From an uncultured Planctomycetaceae bacterium (GTDB taxonomy: Bacteria > Planctomycetota > Planctomycetia > Pirellulales > UBA1268), in assembly GCA_937926325.1 (NCBI GenBank), contig CALAZQ010000319.1, forward strand, positions 1 to 6,157: 6,157 nucleotides of DNA. Reading direction: 5' to 3'. Both the position numbers and the translations under genes were made by a program. The notes under the pieces were generated by a model. The model was not told the DNA's origin. It did not search any database and saw only the letters and a list, made by a program, of their open reading frames with translations. Shown here piece after piece: positions 1 through 6,157 of this stretch (the stretch's first letter is position 1; each line of letters starts with the position of its first letter).

Positions 1-74
1 GGGGGTGTAGCTCAGTTGGTTAGAGCGCCAGCCTGTCACGCTGGAGGCCGCGGGTTCGAGTCCCGTCACCCTCG
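1..74 (+). tRNA. tRNA-Asp (anticodon GUC)
   Basis: A full cloverleaf can be folded by eye. The acceptor stem pairs bases 1-7 with 67-73, with one G-T wobble at 2/72. The D stem is 10-13/23-26, the anticodon stem 28-32/40-44, and the seven-base anticodon loop 33-39 carries GTC at 35-37. The variable loop is 45-49, the T stem 50-54/62-66, and the T loop 55-61 begins TTCGA. The discriminator base is G74, as expected for tRNA-Asp. No CCA follows in the DNA (CTT instead), so the CCA end must be added by nucleotidyltransferase. The gene begins at the first base of the window, so its promoter is outside. No second copy of its 3' end, which would mark an attachment site, was seen in this window. Confidence 0.97.
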
Positions 75-123
75 CTTTCTTGTCACGGTCGTCTTCTCAA
101 TCGATTCGCCTCCGCCGGTTGTC

Positions 124-948
124 ATGTCCGTTCCCCGCGCCGGACGTGCTGTCGTGACCGGTGCCGCCAGCGGGTTCGGCCGTGAGGTCTGCCTGCAGCT
201 TGCCGCTCGTGGCTGGCAGATTGCGGCAGTCGATCTGGCAACAGCTGTGCCGGCCGCCTGGGGTGCCCTCGGTGAGAGCGTGATCCATCGTGGCGGCGGC
301 TGGCTGCCCTGTCCGTTCGACGTCCGTGAAGCCGCCGGCTGGCACGGGTTGGCGACGCTGCTGGAGGCTCGCTGGTCGGCCCTCGACCTGCTGGTCAACG
401 CCGCCGGGGTCGGTGCGACCGGAGAGGTGGGACGGCTGCCGCTGGATCAGTGGCGGCGAGTCATCGACACCAATCTGCTCGGGACGGCGATCGGCTGCGA
501 GACCCTGCTGCCACTGCTTCGGCGGAATCCGCGGCCCGGCCGGCTGCTCAACGTCGCCTCGATTGCCGGCATCCTCGCCCCACCCTCAATGGCGGCCTAT
601 GCGGCCAGCAAGGCCGGCGTGATTGCCCTCTCTGAGGCGATCGCCGCCGAGTGCCGTGGGCGGCCGACGGTGACCGTCACCTGCCCGGGCTTCTTCCGGT
701 CGGGCCTGCTCGGCTCCTGGCACTTCAGTGCCGACCGGGAGCAACGCGAGGCGAGGCGGCGGATGGCGGTGACTCCCTGGACCTCGGCGACGGTCGCCGA
801 GCAGGTGCTGGCTGCCACCTTCGCCGGCCGGCGGTATGCGGTGCTCGGCCGACAGGCTCGCTGGCTCTGGCGACTCAAGCGGCTGGCCCCGGCGGTGACG
901 ACGGGGCTGATCAGCCGGGTCTATCACCGGCTCGAGCGGTCGGACTGA
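124..948 (+). CDS. Classical SDR family NAD(P)-dependent oxidoreductase
   Basis: This 274-residue protein has the usual length and all key motifs of a classical short-chain dehydrogenase/reductase, a soluble cytoplasmic enzyme that oxidises or reduces a hydroxyl/carbonyl group. The cofactor loop TGxxxGxG is T12 to G19. An Asp at residue 37, at the end of the second strand, suggests NAD(H) rather than NADP(H). D66-V67 is the adenine-contacting pair and NAAG is residues 92-95. The catalytic tetrad is complete: N117, S146, Y159 and K163 (YxxxK). The PG pair at 188-189 follows. The C-terminal 40 residues are basic and Trp/Arg-rich, and nothing in them reveals the substrate. The frame stays open upstream into the tRNA gene, but ATG 124 gives the expected short N-terminus before the first strand. 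No good Shine-Dalgarno sequence precedes it. It lies 49 bases after tRNA-Asp and may share its transcript. Confidence 0.93.
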   Translation: MSVPRAGRAVVTGAASGFGREVCLQLAARGWQIAAVDLATAVPAAWGALGESVIHRGGGWLPCPFDVREAAGWHGLATLLEARWSALDLLVNAAGVGATGEVGRLPLDQWRRVIDTNLLGTAIGCETLLPLLRRNPRPGRLLNVASIAGILAPPSMAAYAASKAGVIALSEAIAAECRGRPTVTVTCPGFFRSGLLGSWHFSADREQREARRRMAVTPWTSATVAEQVLAATFAGRRYAVLGRQARWLWRLKRLAPAVTTGLISRVYHRLERSD

Positions 949-981
949 CCGCAGGCAGGCTGGTCACTGCCGTCCGGTCAG
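945..981. terminator. Two-part inverted repeat between convergent genes, possible bidirectional terminator
   Basis: Bases 945-951 (CTGACCG) pair perfectly with 975-981 (CGGTCAG). Inside them, after a small internal loop, 954-958 (GGCAG) pairs with 967-971 (CTGCC), leaving an eight-base loop. The outer arms contain the stop codons of both flanking genes: TGA 946-948 of the SDR and the reverse-strand TGA at 980-978 of the kinase. No T-tract follows on either strand, so an intrinsic terminator of the textbook type is not shown. The position and symmetry suggest 3'-end formation or mRNA protection for both transcripts. Confidence 0.45.
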
Positions 982-2132
982 GCAATGCTGTCGAGTTCCT
1001 TGAGCCAGGCCCGGATTTCGTTTTCGTATTCGCTGGCGAGTCCGCCGACGATCAGCTGGCGGTGGAAGCTGGCCGCCCCCTCCTTCATCAGGTCGGCATC
1101 TTCGGCACTGGGGAACCGACGGTTGGGATCGGCAGCCACCAGGCCGCTGCAGAAGTTCATCAGCAGCTCGTTGCAGCTGACCTCGCTGGGCAGAATCTGC
1201 GGCAGCCGGTGAGCGAGTGACCGCTTGGCCTCGAGCAGGTCGCGGAAGGAATTGAGCCCCGCGAACGGCGGCTGGCCGCTGAGCATTTCGATCAGCACAT
1301 AGCCGAGACTTGCCAGGTCGGACCGGGGTGAGTGGTCCCGTCCTTCGAGTACCTCAGGTGCCGCATAGGCCGGCGTGCAGGTACGGTTGGCCGGCATGGT
1401 GGCCAGCGTGACCGCCGAGCCGATGTCGATGATTTTGGCGTTCCCGGTTCGCTTCACCATGATGTTCGAACTCTTGACATCGCCGTGAAGAATGCCGACG
1501 CGGTGCAGCGCCGCCAGTGCCGCCAGGCACTCCCGAACGATGGCGATGGCCACCCCGGGCTTCAGTCGCGACTGTCGTGGTCCCGGCGTGACGATCACCC
1601 GGTTGAGATAGTTCCAGCGTTCCTCGGTGACGCAGCCTCTGGTCTGGGCGAGGAGTTCCGGGGCGAGCAGCCGCGACAGGTCATAGCCATCGATCCACTC
1701 CATCTCCATGATGCGGATCCGTCGTTGCTCGACGAAGTTCTGGACGTCGAGCAGGTTGTCCTGCTGAATCTGGGCCACCTGGGCGGAAACCCGGGCGATC
1801 CGCTCCATCGCCTCGTCGTAGGCCGTCTCCGACTCATACCGCTCCGGTGAAAAGACCTTGAGGGCCACCGGCAGGGTGAAGCCGTCGGTGCCCCGCCGCG
1901 TGGTCAGAAAGACCACTCCCTGGCCACCGGAGCCGAGCCGCCGGCCGAGCTTGTGATACTCCGTCCAATTGAGCCGGCCGCCGTCGAGAATCTCCCCGTA
2001 CCGCGAGAGCAGCTCGTCCGGGCAGCGGCCACCGACCGCGCCGCCAGCCGGAATAGTCGGGCTTCCCTCTTGGAAGGCCGTCGTCGACATCGTGATATCG
2101 CTGCCGTCCATCGCGTCCATTGCCGCAGCCAT
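978..2132 (-). CDS. Soluble eukaryote-like serine/threonine protein kinase (HGD/DIG variant)
   Basis: A 384-residue protein with the protein kinase fold, expected to phosphorylate Ser/Thr on unknown partners in the cytoplasm. Visible motifs in order are the glycine-rich loop (G67 to V74, GSGGQGVV), the VAxK-type lysine K92 (VALK), the catalytic loop HGDVKSSN with D218, K220 and N223, and the Mg-binding motif D236-I-G238. APE is at 258-260, the DxxSxG helix starts at D272, and the late conserved Arg is R338/R339. The catalytic motif reads HGD rather than HRD, and DFG is DIG. About 35 extra residues lie at roughly 157-192, between hinge and catalytic loop. No membrane span or sensor domain follows the kinase domain, so it differs from the common Pkn type. 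The start is uncertain: ATG 2132 is chosen as the first ATG after the upstream gene, but ATG 2120, 2111 or 2090 would also keep the domain. It follows the dehydrogenase gene by 35 bases and is probably in its operon. Confidence 0.92.
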   Translation of the reverse strand: MAAAMDAMDGSDITMSTTAFQEGSPTIPAGGAVGGRCPDELLSRYGEILDGGRLNWTEYHKLGRRLGSGGQGVVFLTTRRGTDGFTLPVALKVFSPERYESETAYDEAMERIARVSAQVAQIQQDNLLDVQNFVEQRRIRIMEMEWIDGYDLSRLLAPELLAQTRGCVTEERWNYLNRVIVTPGPRQSRLKPGVAIAIVRECLAALAALHRVGILHGDVKSSNIMVKRTGNAKIIDIGSAVTLATMPANRTCTPAYAAPEVLEGRDHSPRSDLASLGYVLIEMLSGQPPFAGLNSFRDLLEAKRSLAHRLPQILPSEVSCNELLMNFCSGLVAADPNRRFPSAEDADLMKEGAASFHRQLIVGGLASEYENEIRAWLKELDSIA

Positions 2133-2133
2133 G

Positions 2134-2138
2134 CTCCT
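2134..2138 (-). promoter_or_regulatory. Shine-Dalgarno candidate for the kinase gene (start ambiguity)
   Basis: The reverse strand reads AGGAG at 2138-2134. Only one base separates it from ATG 2132, which is too close for normal use, while 13 bases separate it from the in-frame ATG 2120, which is somewhat long. The site is therefore more compatible with ATG 2120 than with ATG 2132, but neither spacing is ideal. The two starts differ by four residues. Confidence 0.4.
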
Positions 2139-2150
2139 GGGTGTTCGGGG

Positions 2151-2175
2151 CGTTTTGGGCCGGTGGCTCAAAACG
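2151..2175 (-). other. Intercistronic hairpin between dehydrogenase and kinase genes
   Basis: On the reverse strand, seven bases CGTTTTG (2175-2169) pair with CAAAACG (2157-2151). Inside, after one A/C mismatch, GCC (2167-2165) pairs with GGC (2161-2159) around a three-base loop. The 5' arm contains the TGA stop (2170-2168) of the dehydrogenase, and the 3' arm ends about a dozen bases before the AGGAG of the kinase. No T-tract follows, so it is more likely to be an mRNA-processing, stability or partial-attenuation element than a full terminator. On the + strand the same stem is continuous for 11 pairs, with one G-T wobble. Confidence 0.45.
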
Positions 2176-3154
2176 GCAGCGGCGGACCGTCCGGTGACGG
2201 AAACCCGAGCCGCTTGTCGACCGCGTTGATCAGCGGACGTCCCTCCCCATATCGTACGAGGTTTGCGGAGAACAGGTCGGTCATCCGATCGATCCGGTGG
2301 GCCGACTGGCCGCCCACGTGAGGGGTGATCACCAGGCCGGGTGCGTCCCACAGCGGGCTGTCAGCCGCCGGGGGCTCCTCCGGGGTCACGTCAAACCCGG
2401 CCGAATCGAGTTGTCCCGATTCCAGACCGGCGACCACGGCTGCCTCGACCACCAGGTGCCCGCGGGCGACGTTGATCAAAATGCTGCCCCGTTTCATCTG
2501 GGACACTGCCTCGGCGTCGATCATGCCCCGGGTCTCGGCGGTCAGCGGCGCTGCCAGCAGAACCACGTCTGCCTCGGGCAGTAACCGGCCCAGAGCGTCA
2601 GGGCCGGCCAGCTGGTCGAGGCCGGTGGCCGGCTGGTCGGGGAAGTAATCGGTGGCCAGCAGCCGGGTTTTCCAGGGGGCGAGAACATCGGCCAGCCGCC
2701 GGCCGTTGCCCCCAAAGCCGACAATCAAAACGGTGCTGCCAGTGAGGTCGCGGGTGGGCCGCCGGATGAACTCCCGCTGCCGTTGCTGCTGCAAAAACAG
2801 CGGAATTCTTCGGGTGCAGGCGGTCACCAGAGCGATCGCCTGTTCGGCGACCTGGTCGGCCAGCACGCCCGAGGCGCTCGTCACCATCACCTCTGAGGCG
2901 ATCACACTCGGCACCAGACAATGGTCAAGGCCCGCCGCCGAGGATTGAATCCAGCGGAGCCGGCCGGCGGCGACGGTCTCATCCCAGGGAACCGGCACCT
3001 TGGCATGGCCGCAGAAAATATCGGCGGTCGGCAGTTCTTCGGCGATGCGATCCTGGCCGGCATCTATGATGGTGGCAGTCGGGCACGCTGCCTGAATCTG
3101 CCGAATATGACGCGTTTCGACGGGATAGCAGAGAACGATGCGCGGGTTGGACAC
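2168..3154 (-). CDS. D-isomer-specific 2-hydroxyacid dehydrogenase family protein
   Basis: A 328-residue protein of normal family length, expected to interconvert a 2-keto acid and a D-2-hydroxy acid using NAD(H) in the cytoplasm. The N-terminal catalytic half includes the substrate-loop motif SAAGLDH (72-78). The nucleotide-binding half starts with GxGxxG at G146-G148-G151, and D169 at the end of the next strand points to NAD over NADP. The catalytic triad is intact: R231 (NVARG), E260 (FDVxxxEP) and H279 (TPHVGG). The family includes glyoxylate/hydroxypyruvate reductase, phosphoglycerate and lactate dehydrogenases. No ACT or other regulatory domain is present, so serine-pathway SerA is unlikely, and the substrate cannot be named. 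The start is GTG at 3154, where family similarity begins. No clear Shine-Dalgarno sequence precedes it. It is the first gene of a two-gene minus-strand unit with the kinase. Confidence 0.93.
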   Translation of the reverse strand: MSNPRIVLCYPVETRHIRQIQAACPTATIIDAGQDRIAEELPTADIFCGHAKVPVPWDETVAAGRLRWIQSSAAGLDHCLVPSVIASEVMVTSASGVLADQVAEQAIALVTACTRRIPLFLQQQRQREFIRRPTRDLTGSTVLIVGFGGNGRRLADVLAPWKTRLLATDYFPDQPATGLDQLAGPDALGRLLPEADVVLLAAPLTAETRGMIDAEAVSQMKRGSILINVARGHLVVEAAVVAGLESGQLDSAGFDVTPEEPPAADSPLWDAPGLVITPHVGGQSAHRIDRMTDLFSANLVRYGEGRPLINAVDKRLGFPSPDGPPLPF

Positions 3155-3243
3155 AGGATTCTGGCTGAGAGCAAGCGGTAGGTGCAGGAATTCAGTCGCG
3201 GAATGGAGGCAGCCGAAACTGGTTGCAGCCGGCGTTGGAGTGG

Positions 3244-3262
3244 ATCGGCGGATTATGCCGAT
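3244..3262. repeat. Perfect inverted repeat, possible operator
   Basis: ATCGGC (3244-3249) and GCCGAT (3257-3262) form a perfect 6-7-6 inverted repeat, the size of a typical dimeric repressor site. The spacer overlaps the reverse-strand CATAAT (3257-3252), the best -10-like hexamer for the dehydrogenase-kinase unit. A protein bound here could therefore block that promoter. No regulator gene lies in the window. Confidence 0.3.
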
Positions 3263-3283
3263 TGTGCTCAGACTGAAACAGTG

Positions 3284-3297
3284 GTCGGACGCCCGAC
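3284..3297. repeat. Short GTCGG/CCGAC hairpin
   Basis: GTCGG (3284-3288) pairs with CCGAC (3293-3297) around a four-base loop. The same five-base arms recur four more times between 3341 and 3396, so this may be one copy of a repeated site. On its own a five-base stem is weak evidence. Confidence 0.3.
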
Positions 3298-3338
3298 ACT
3301 AGAATTCAGACGATTTTTTTGGCAGAAAAGAGTCTTGG

Positions 3339-3396
3339 TGCCGACAAAAAACGCTCGCGTCGGCAGTTTTCTGTCCGACCCAATGGTACGCGTCGG
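3339..3396 (+). promoter_or_regulatory. Overlapping alternative hairpins upstream of the DoxX gene
   Basis: Four segments can pair in competing ways. Segment 1 (3339-3345, TGCCGAC) pairs with segment 2 (3359-3365, GTCGGCA) over a 13-base loop. Segment 2 extended (3359-3366) pairs instead with segment 3 (3371-3379) as eight base pairs with one bulged T and a TTTT loop. Segment 3 (CCGAC, 3375-3379) can pair with segment 4 (GTCGG, 3392-3396). The 1:2, 2:3 and 3:4 choices resemble a leader attenuator or riboswitch platform. They lie 76-133 bases before the ATG of the DoxX gene. Transcription of this stretch is assumed, not shown, and the arms could instead be repeated protein-binding sites. Confidence 0.35.
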
Positions 3397-3462
3397 TGGA
3401 AACGCGACATCTAGTATGCATTCGACAGGTATTCGGTCGACGAGATTCTGGTGCGAAGAAGC

Positions 3463-3466
3463 GGAG
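3463..3466 (+). promoter_or_regulatory. Shine-Dalgarno site fixing the DoxX gene start
   Basis: GGAG lies five bases before ATG 3472, a normal spacing. This favours ATG 3472 over the in-frame GTG at 3451, which would add only seven charged residues before the first membrane segment. Confidence 0.65.
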
Positions 3467-3471
3467 CTGAT

Positions 3472-4434
3472 ATGAGTTGGACGCGAACAACGGTGCTCGC
3501 CACGGCGGCCCTGATGTTTCTGCGAATTGTGATTGGCCTCCATTTCTTCCTGGAAGGGGCGAGTCACCTCCGAGACCCGGCCTGGTCGAGTGCGGGCTTC
3601 CGCAAGGCGGCCGTCGGTCCGCTGGCTGATTTTCTGCGGGCCGACCTGCCGGAGGTCGGCGACTGGTCGCAGACCCTCGGCGACGCTTCGGCCTCTGCCG
3701 CCGATGATGTTGCGGGGGCGGCCGACAGTTGGCGGGCATCGGTCGTGTCCGGCTGGCGACGGCTCTGGCAGCGGCGGCTTGAGGTGCTGGCTCCGGCTGG
3801 CTGGGCGGCCGATGCAGAGGCTGCCGCCGCGGCCGAGGCGGCTGTTGAGGAAGCCGACAGAAAGCTGGCCGAGATGCTCGCCGATGACCGGGACGACCTG
3901 CTTGAGTACCGTCGCCAGCTGCGGCGGCTGGCCGAAATGCAGGCCTCGCCGATGGCCCGCGATCTGCCGTATGTGCAGAAACGAATTGCCGACAAGCGGC
4001 GGGAACTCGAGTCTCAGGCAGCCGGCTGGATGAGTCAGGCTGCGGCGATCGGCAGTGAGGTTGTCACGGACTGGGACCGGCCGCTCTCGGCTGCCCAGCG
4101 GCGGCTGGCAGCGACTGCAGTCGAGCCAACCCGTCTTTGGAAGGCCGACCGTTTTGTCAGTTGGGCATTGGTGACAATCGGGGCCGGCCTCGTGCTGGGG
4201 CTGCTGACCAAGTTTCATGCGGTCGGGGGCATCTGCTTTCTGCTGTCGGTTGTGGCCTCGCAGCCGTTCTGGTTGCCGGCTGCCCGGGCGACCTACGAAC
4301 AGTGGGTTGAGATCGCCGGCCTGTTGGTGCTGGCGTCGGTGCCGACTGGCGGCTGGACCGGCCTCGACTATTTCCTCATGCCCCTGGTGAAGGGCTGCTG
4401 TCCATTGAGTGGCTGCCGCCGCGATATTTCCTGA
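3472..4434 (+). CDS. DoxX-like membrane protein with long helical insertion
   Basis: A 320-residue inner-membrane protein. The first membrane segment is about residues 9-28, followed by the DoxX-style stretch FFLEGASHL (25-33) and an AVGPLADF motif (47-54). Three more hydrophobic segments follow near 228-245, 248-266 and 279-293. DoxX-family proteins are usually about 130-180 residues with four membrane segments. Here about 195 residues lie between the first and second. That insertion is Ala-, Glu- and Arg-rich, with a probable coiled coil over 112-182. The C-terminus carries three cysteines, C309, C310 and C315. DoxX relatives occur in thiosulfate:quinone oxidoreductase and in redox-stress membrane complexes, but the family is broad and no activity can be assigned here. 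The gene starts a plus-strand unit, followed after 65 bases by a Tat-exported oxidoreductase. Confidence 0.82.
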   Translation: MSWTRTTVLATAALMFLRIVIGLHFFLEGASHLRDPAWSSAGFRKAAVGPLADFLRADLPEVGDWSQTLGDASASAADDVAGAADSWRASVVSGWRRLWQRRLEVLAPAGWAADAEAAAAAEAAVEEADRKLAEMLADDRDDLLEYRRQLRRLAEMQASPMARDLPYVQKRIADKRRELESQAAGWMSQAAAIGSEVVTDWDRPLSAAQRRLAATAVEPTRLWKADRFVSWALVTIGAGLVLGLLTKFHAVGGICFLLSVVASQPFWLPAARATYEQWVEIAGLLVLASVPTGGWTGLDYFLMPLVKGCCPLSGCRRDIS

Positions 4435-4450
4435 GCGGCCCCGGGCCGCT
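4434..4450 (+). terminator. GC-rich hairpin after the DoxX gene
   Basis: AGCGGCC (4434-4440) pairs perfectly with GGCCGCT (4444-4450) around a three-base loop, beginning at the last base of the DoxX stop codon. It is not followed by a T-tract. It may weaken read-through, mark the 3' end of the first cistron, or stabilise it, and so set the ratio between the DoxX protein and the downstream oxidoreductase. Confidence 0.4.
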
Positions 4451-4485
4451 TGCCATCAATCACACTCCATCCCCTGCCGAGAACC

Positions 4486-4490
4486 GGAGA
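4486..4490 (+). promoter_or_regulatory. Shine-Dalgarno candidate for the Gfo/Idh/MocA gene
   Basis: GGAGA precedes ATG 4500 by nine bases. It supports this start, which puts the twin-arginine motif at residues 22-27. Later ATG codons would delete the signal. Confidence 0.55.
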
Positions 4491-4499
4491 ACACCTGCA

Positions 4500-6157
<1,658 letters not shown>

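Larger units (their letters stand above)
3155..3471. promoter_or_regulatory. Divergent intergenic region, 317 bases
   Basis: This is the only long non-coding stretch. It must hold the promoters of both the minus-strand dehydrogenase-kinase unit and the plus-strand DoxX-oxidoreductase unit. It is visibly less GC-rich than the genes, with a run of seven T (3314-3320) and six A (3346-3351). It contains a perfect six-base inverted repeat (3244-3262), a small hairpin (3284-3297) and a cluster of overlapping hairpins (3339-3396). No convincing -35/-10 pair was found on the + strand. On the - strand CATAAT (3257-3252) resembles a -10 box but lacks a good -35. An open frame of 97 codons crosses the region but looks non-coding. 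Confidence 0.6.

Noticed and set aside
1..74. tRNA gene as an integration (att) site for a mobile element
   Set aside because: No direct repeat of the tRNA 3' end, integrase gene or phage-like gene was found in the window.
16..123. N-terminal extension of the SDR frame upstream of ATG 124
   Set aside because: The frame remains open only because it reads through the tRNA gene. The extra residues would come before the normal SDR start and have no family counterpart.
2133..2351. Longer kinase start at 2351
   Set aside because: It would overlap the end of the dehydrogenase gene by 184 bases in another frame, and the added residues are Pro/Arg-rich with no similarity to kinases.
3252..3257. Reverse-strand CATAAT as a firm sigma-70 promoter
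   Set aside because: The -10 match is good, but no hexamer at 15-18 bases upstream resembles TTGACA, so I list it only as a possibility within the intergenic region.
3412..3417. TAGTAT as a -10 box for the DoxX gene
   Set aside because: Only a partial match, and the sequence at the expected -35 position (around 3389-3394) does not resemble TTGACA.
3182..3475. A 97-codon forward frame from GTG 3182, whose stop overlaps the DoxX start as ATGA
   Set aside because: The ATGA overlap is tempting as translational coupling. However, the translation has no recognisable motif, the start lacks a clear ribosome site, and the base composition is that of the surrounding intergenic DNA, including T7 and A6 runs.
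3268..4218. A 316-codon reverse-strand open frame over the DoxX gene
   Set aside because: The translation is Pro/Arg-rich with no motif. The forward frame has membrane segments, a Shine-Dalgarno site and DoxX-like motifs.

Overview
The window is GC-rich, densely coding bacterial DNA. It holds a complete tRNA-Asp gene and five protein genes in three transcriptional blocks. Several features suggest a planctomycete: a soluble eukaryote-like Ser/Thr kinase, a Tat-exported Gfo/Idh/MocA oxidoreductase, and a DoxX-type membrane protein with a very long helical insertion. This assignment rests on gene content and style, with no ribosomal RNA or marker gene to confirm it. I see no insertion sequence, CRISPR array, phage gene, rRNA or sign of recent transfer.

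Layout. Bases 1-74 are tRNA-Asp(GUC), followed after 49 bases by a classical short-chain dehydrogenase/reductase (124-948, +). This gene converges on a minus-strand pair: a D-2-hydroxyacid dehydrogenase (2168-3154) and, 35 bases downstream of it, a serine/threonine protein kinase (978-2132). The two convergent genes are only 29 bases apart, and a two-part inverted repeat spans both stop codons. A 317-base divergent intergenic region (3155-3471) separates the minus-strand pair from a plus-strand pair: a DoxX-like membrane protein (3472-4434) and a Gfo/Idh/MocA oxidoreductase with a twin-arginine signal (4500 to the window end, where it is cut off).

How the genes may work together. The dehydrogenase and kinase are probably co-transcribed, with a hairpin between them that may set kinase expression. 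The DoxX-like protein and the exported oxidoreductase are probably also co-transcribed. One sits in the membrane and the other is exported across it, and both carry extra helical, coiled-coil-like insertions, so a physical or redox partnership is a reasonable but unproven inference. The substrates of all three oxidoreductases are unknown.

The last gene has no stop codon inside the window. A long reverse-strand open frame over the same bases is a shadow. I did not find a clearly new biological system. The items most worth a second look are the DoxX/Gfo pair with its insertions, the set of mutually exclusive hairpins upstream of the DoxX gene, the intercistronic hairpin before the kinase, and the kinase's HGD and DIG variants of the usual HRD and DFG motifs.
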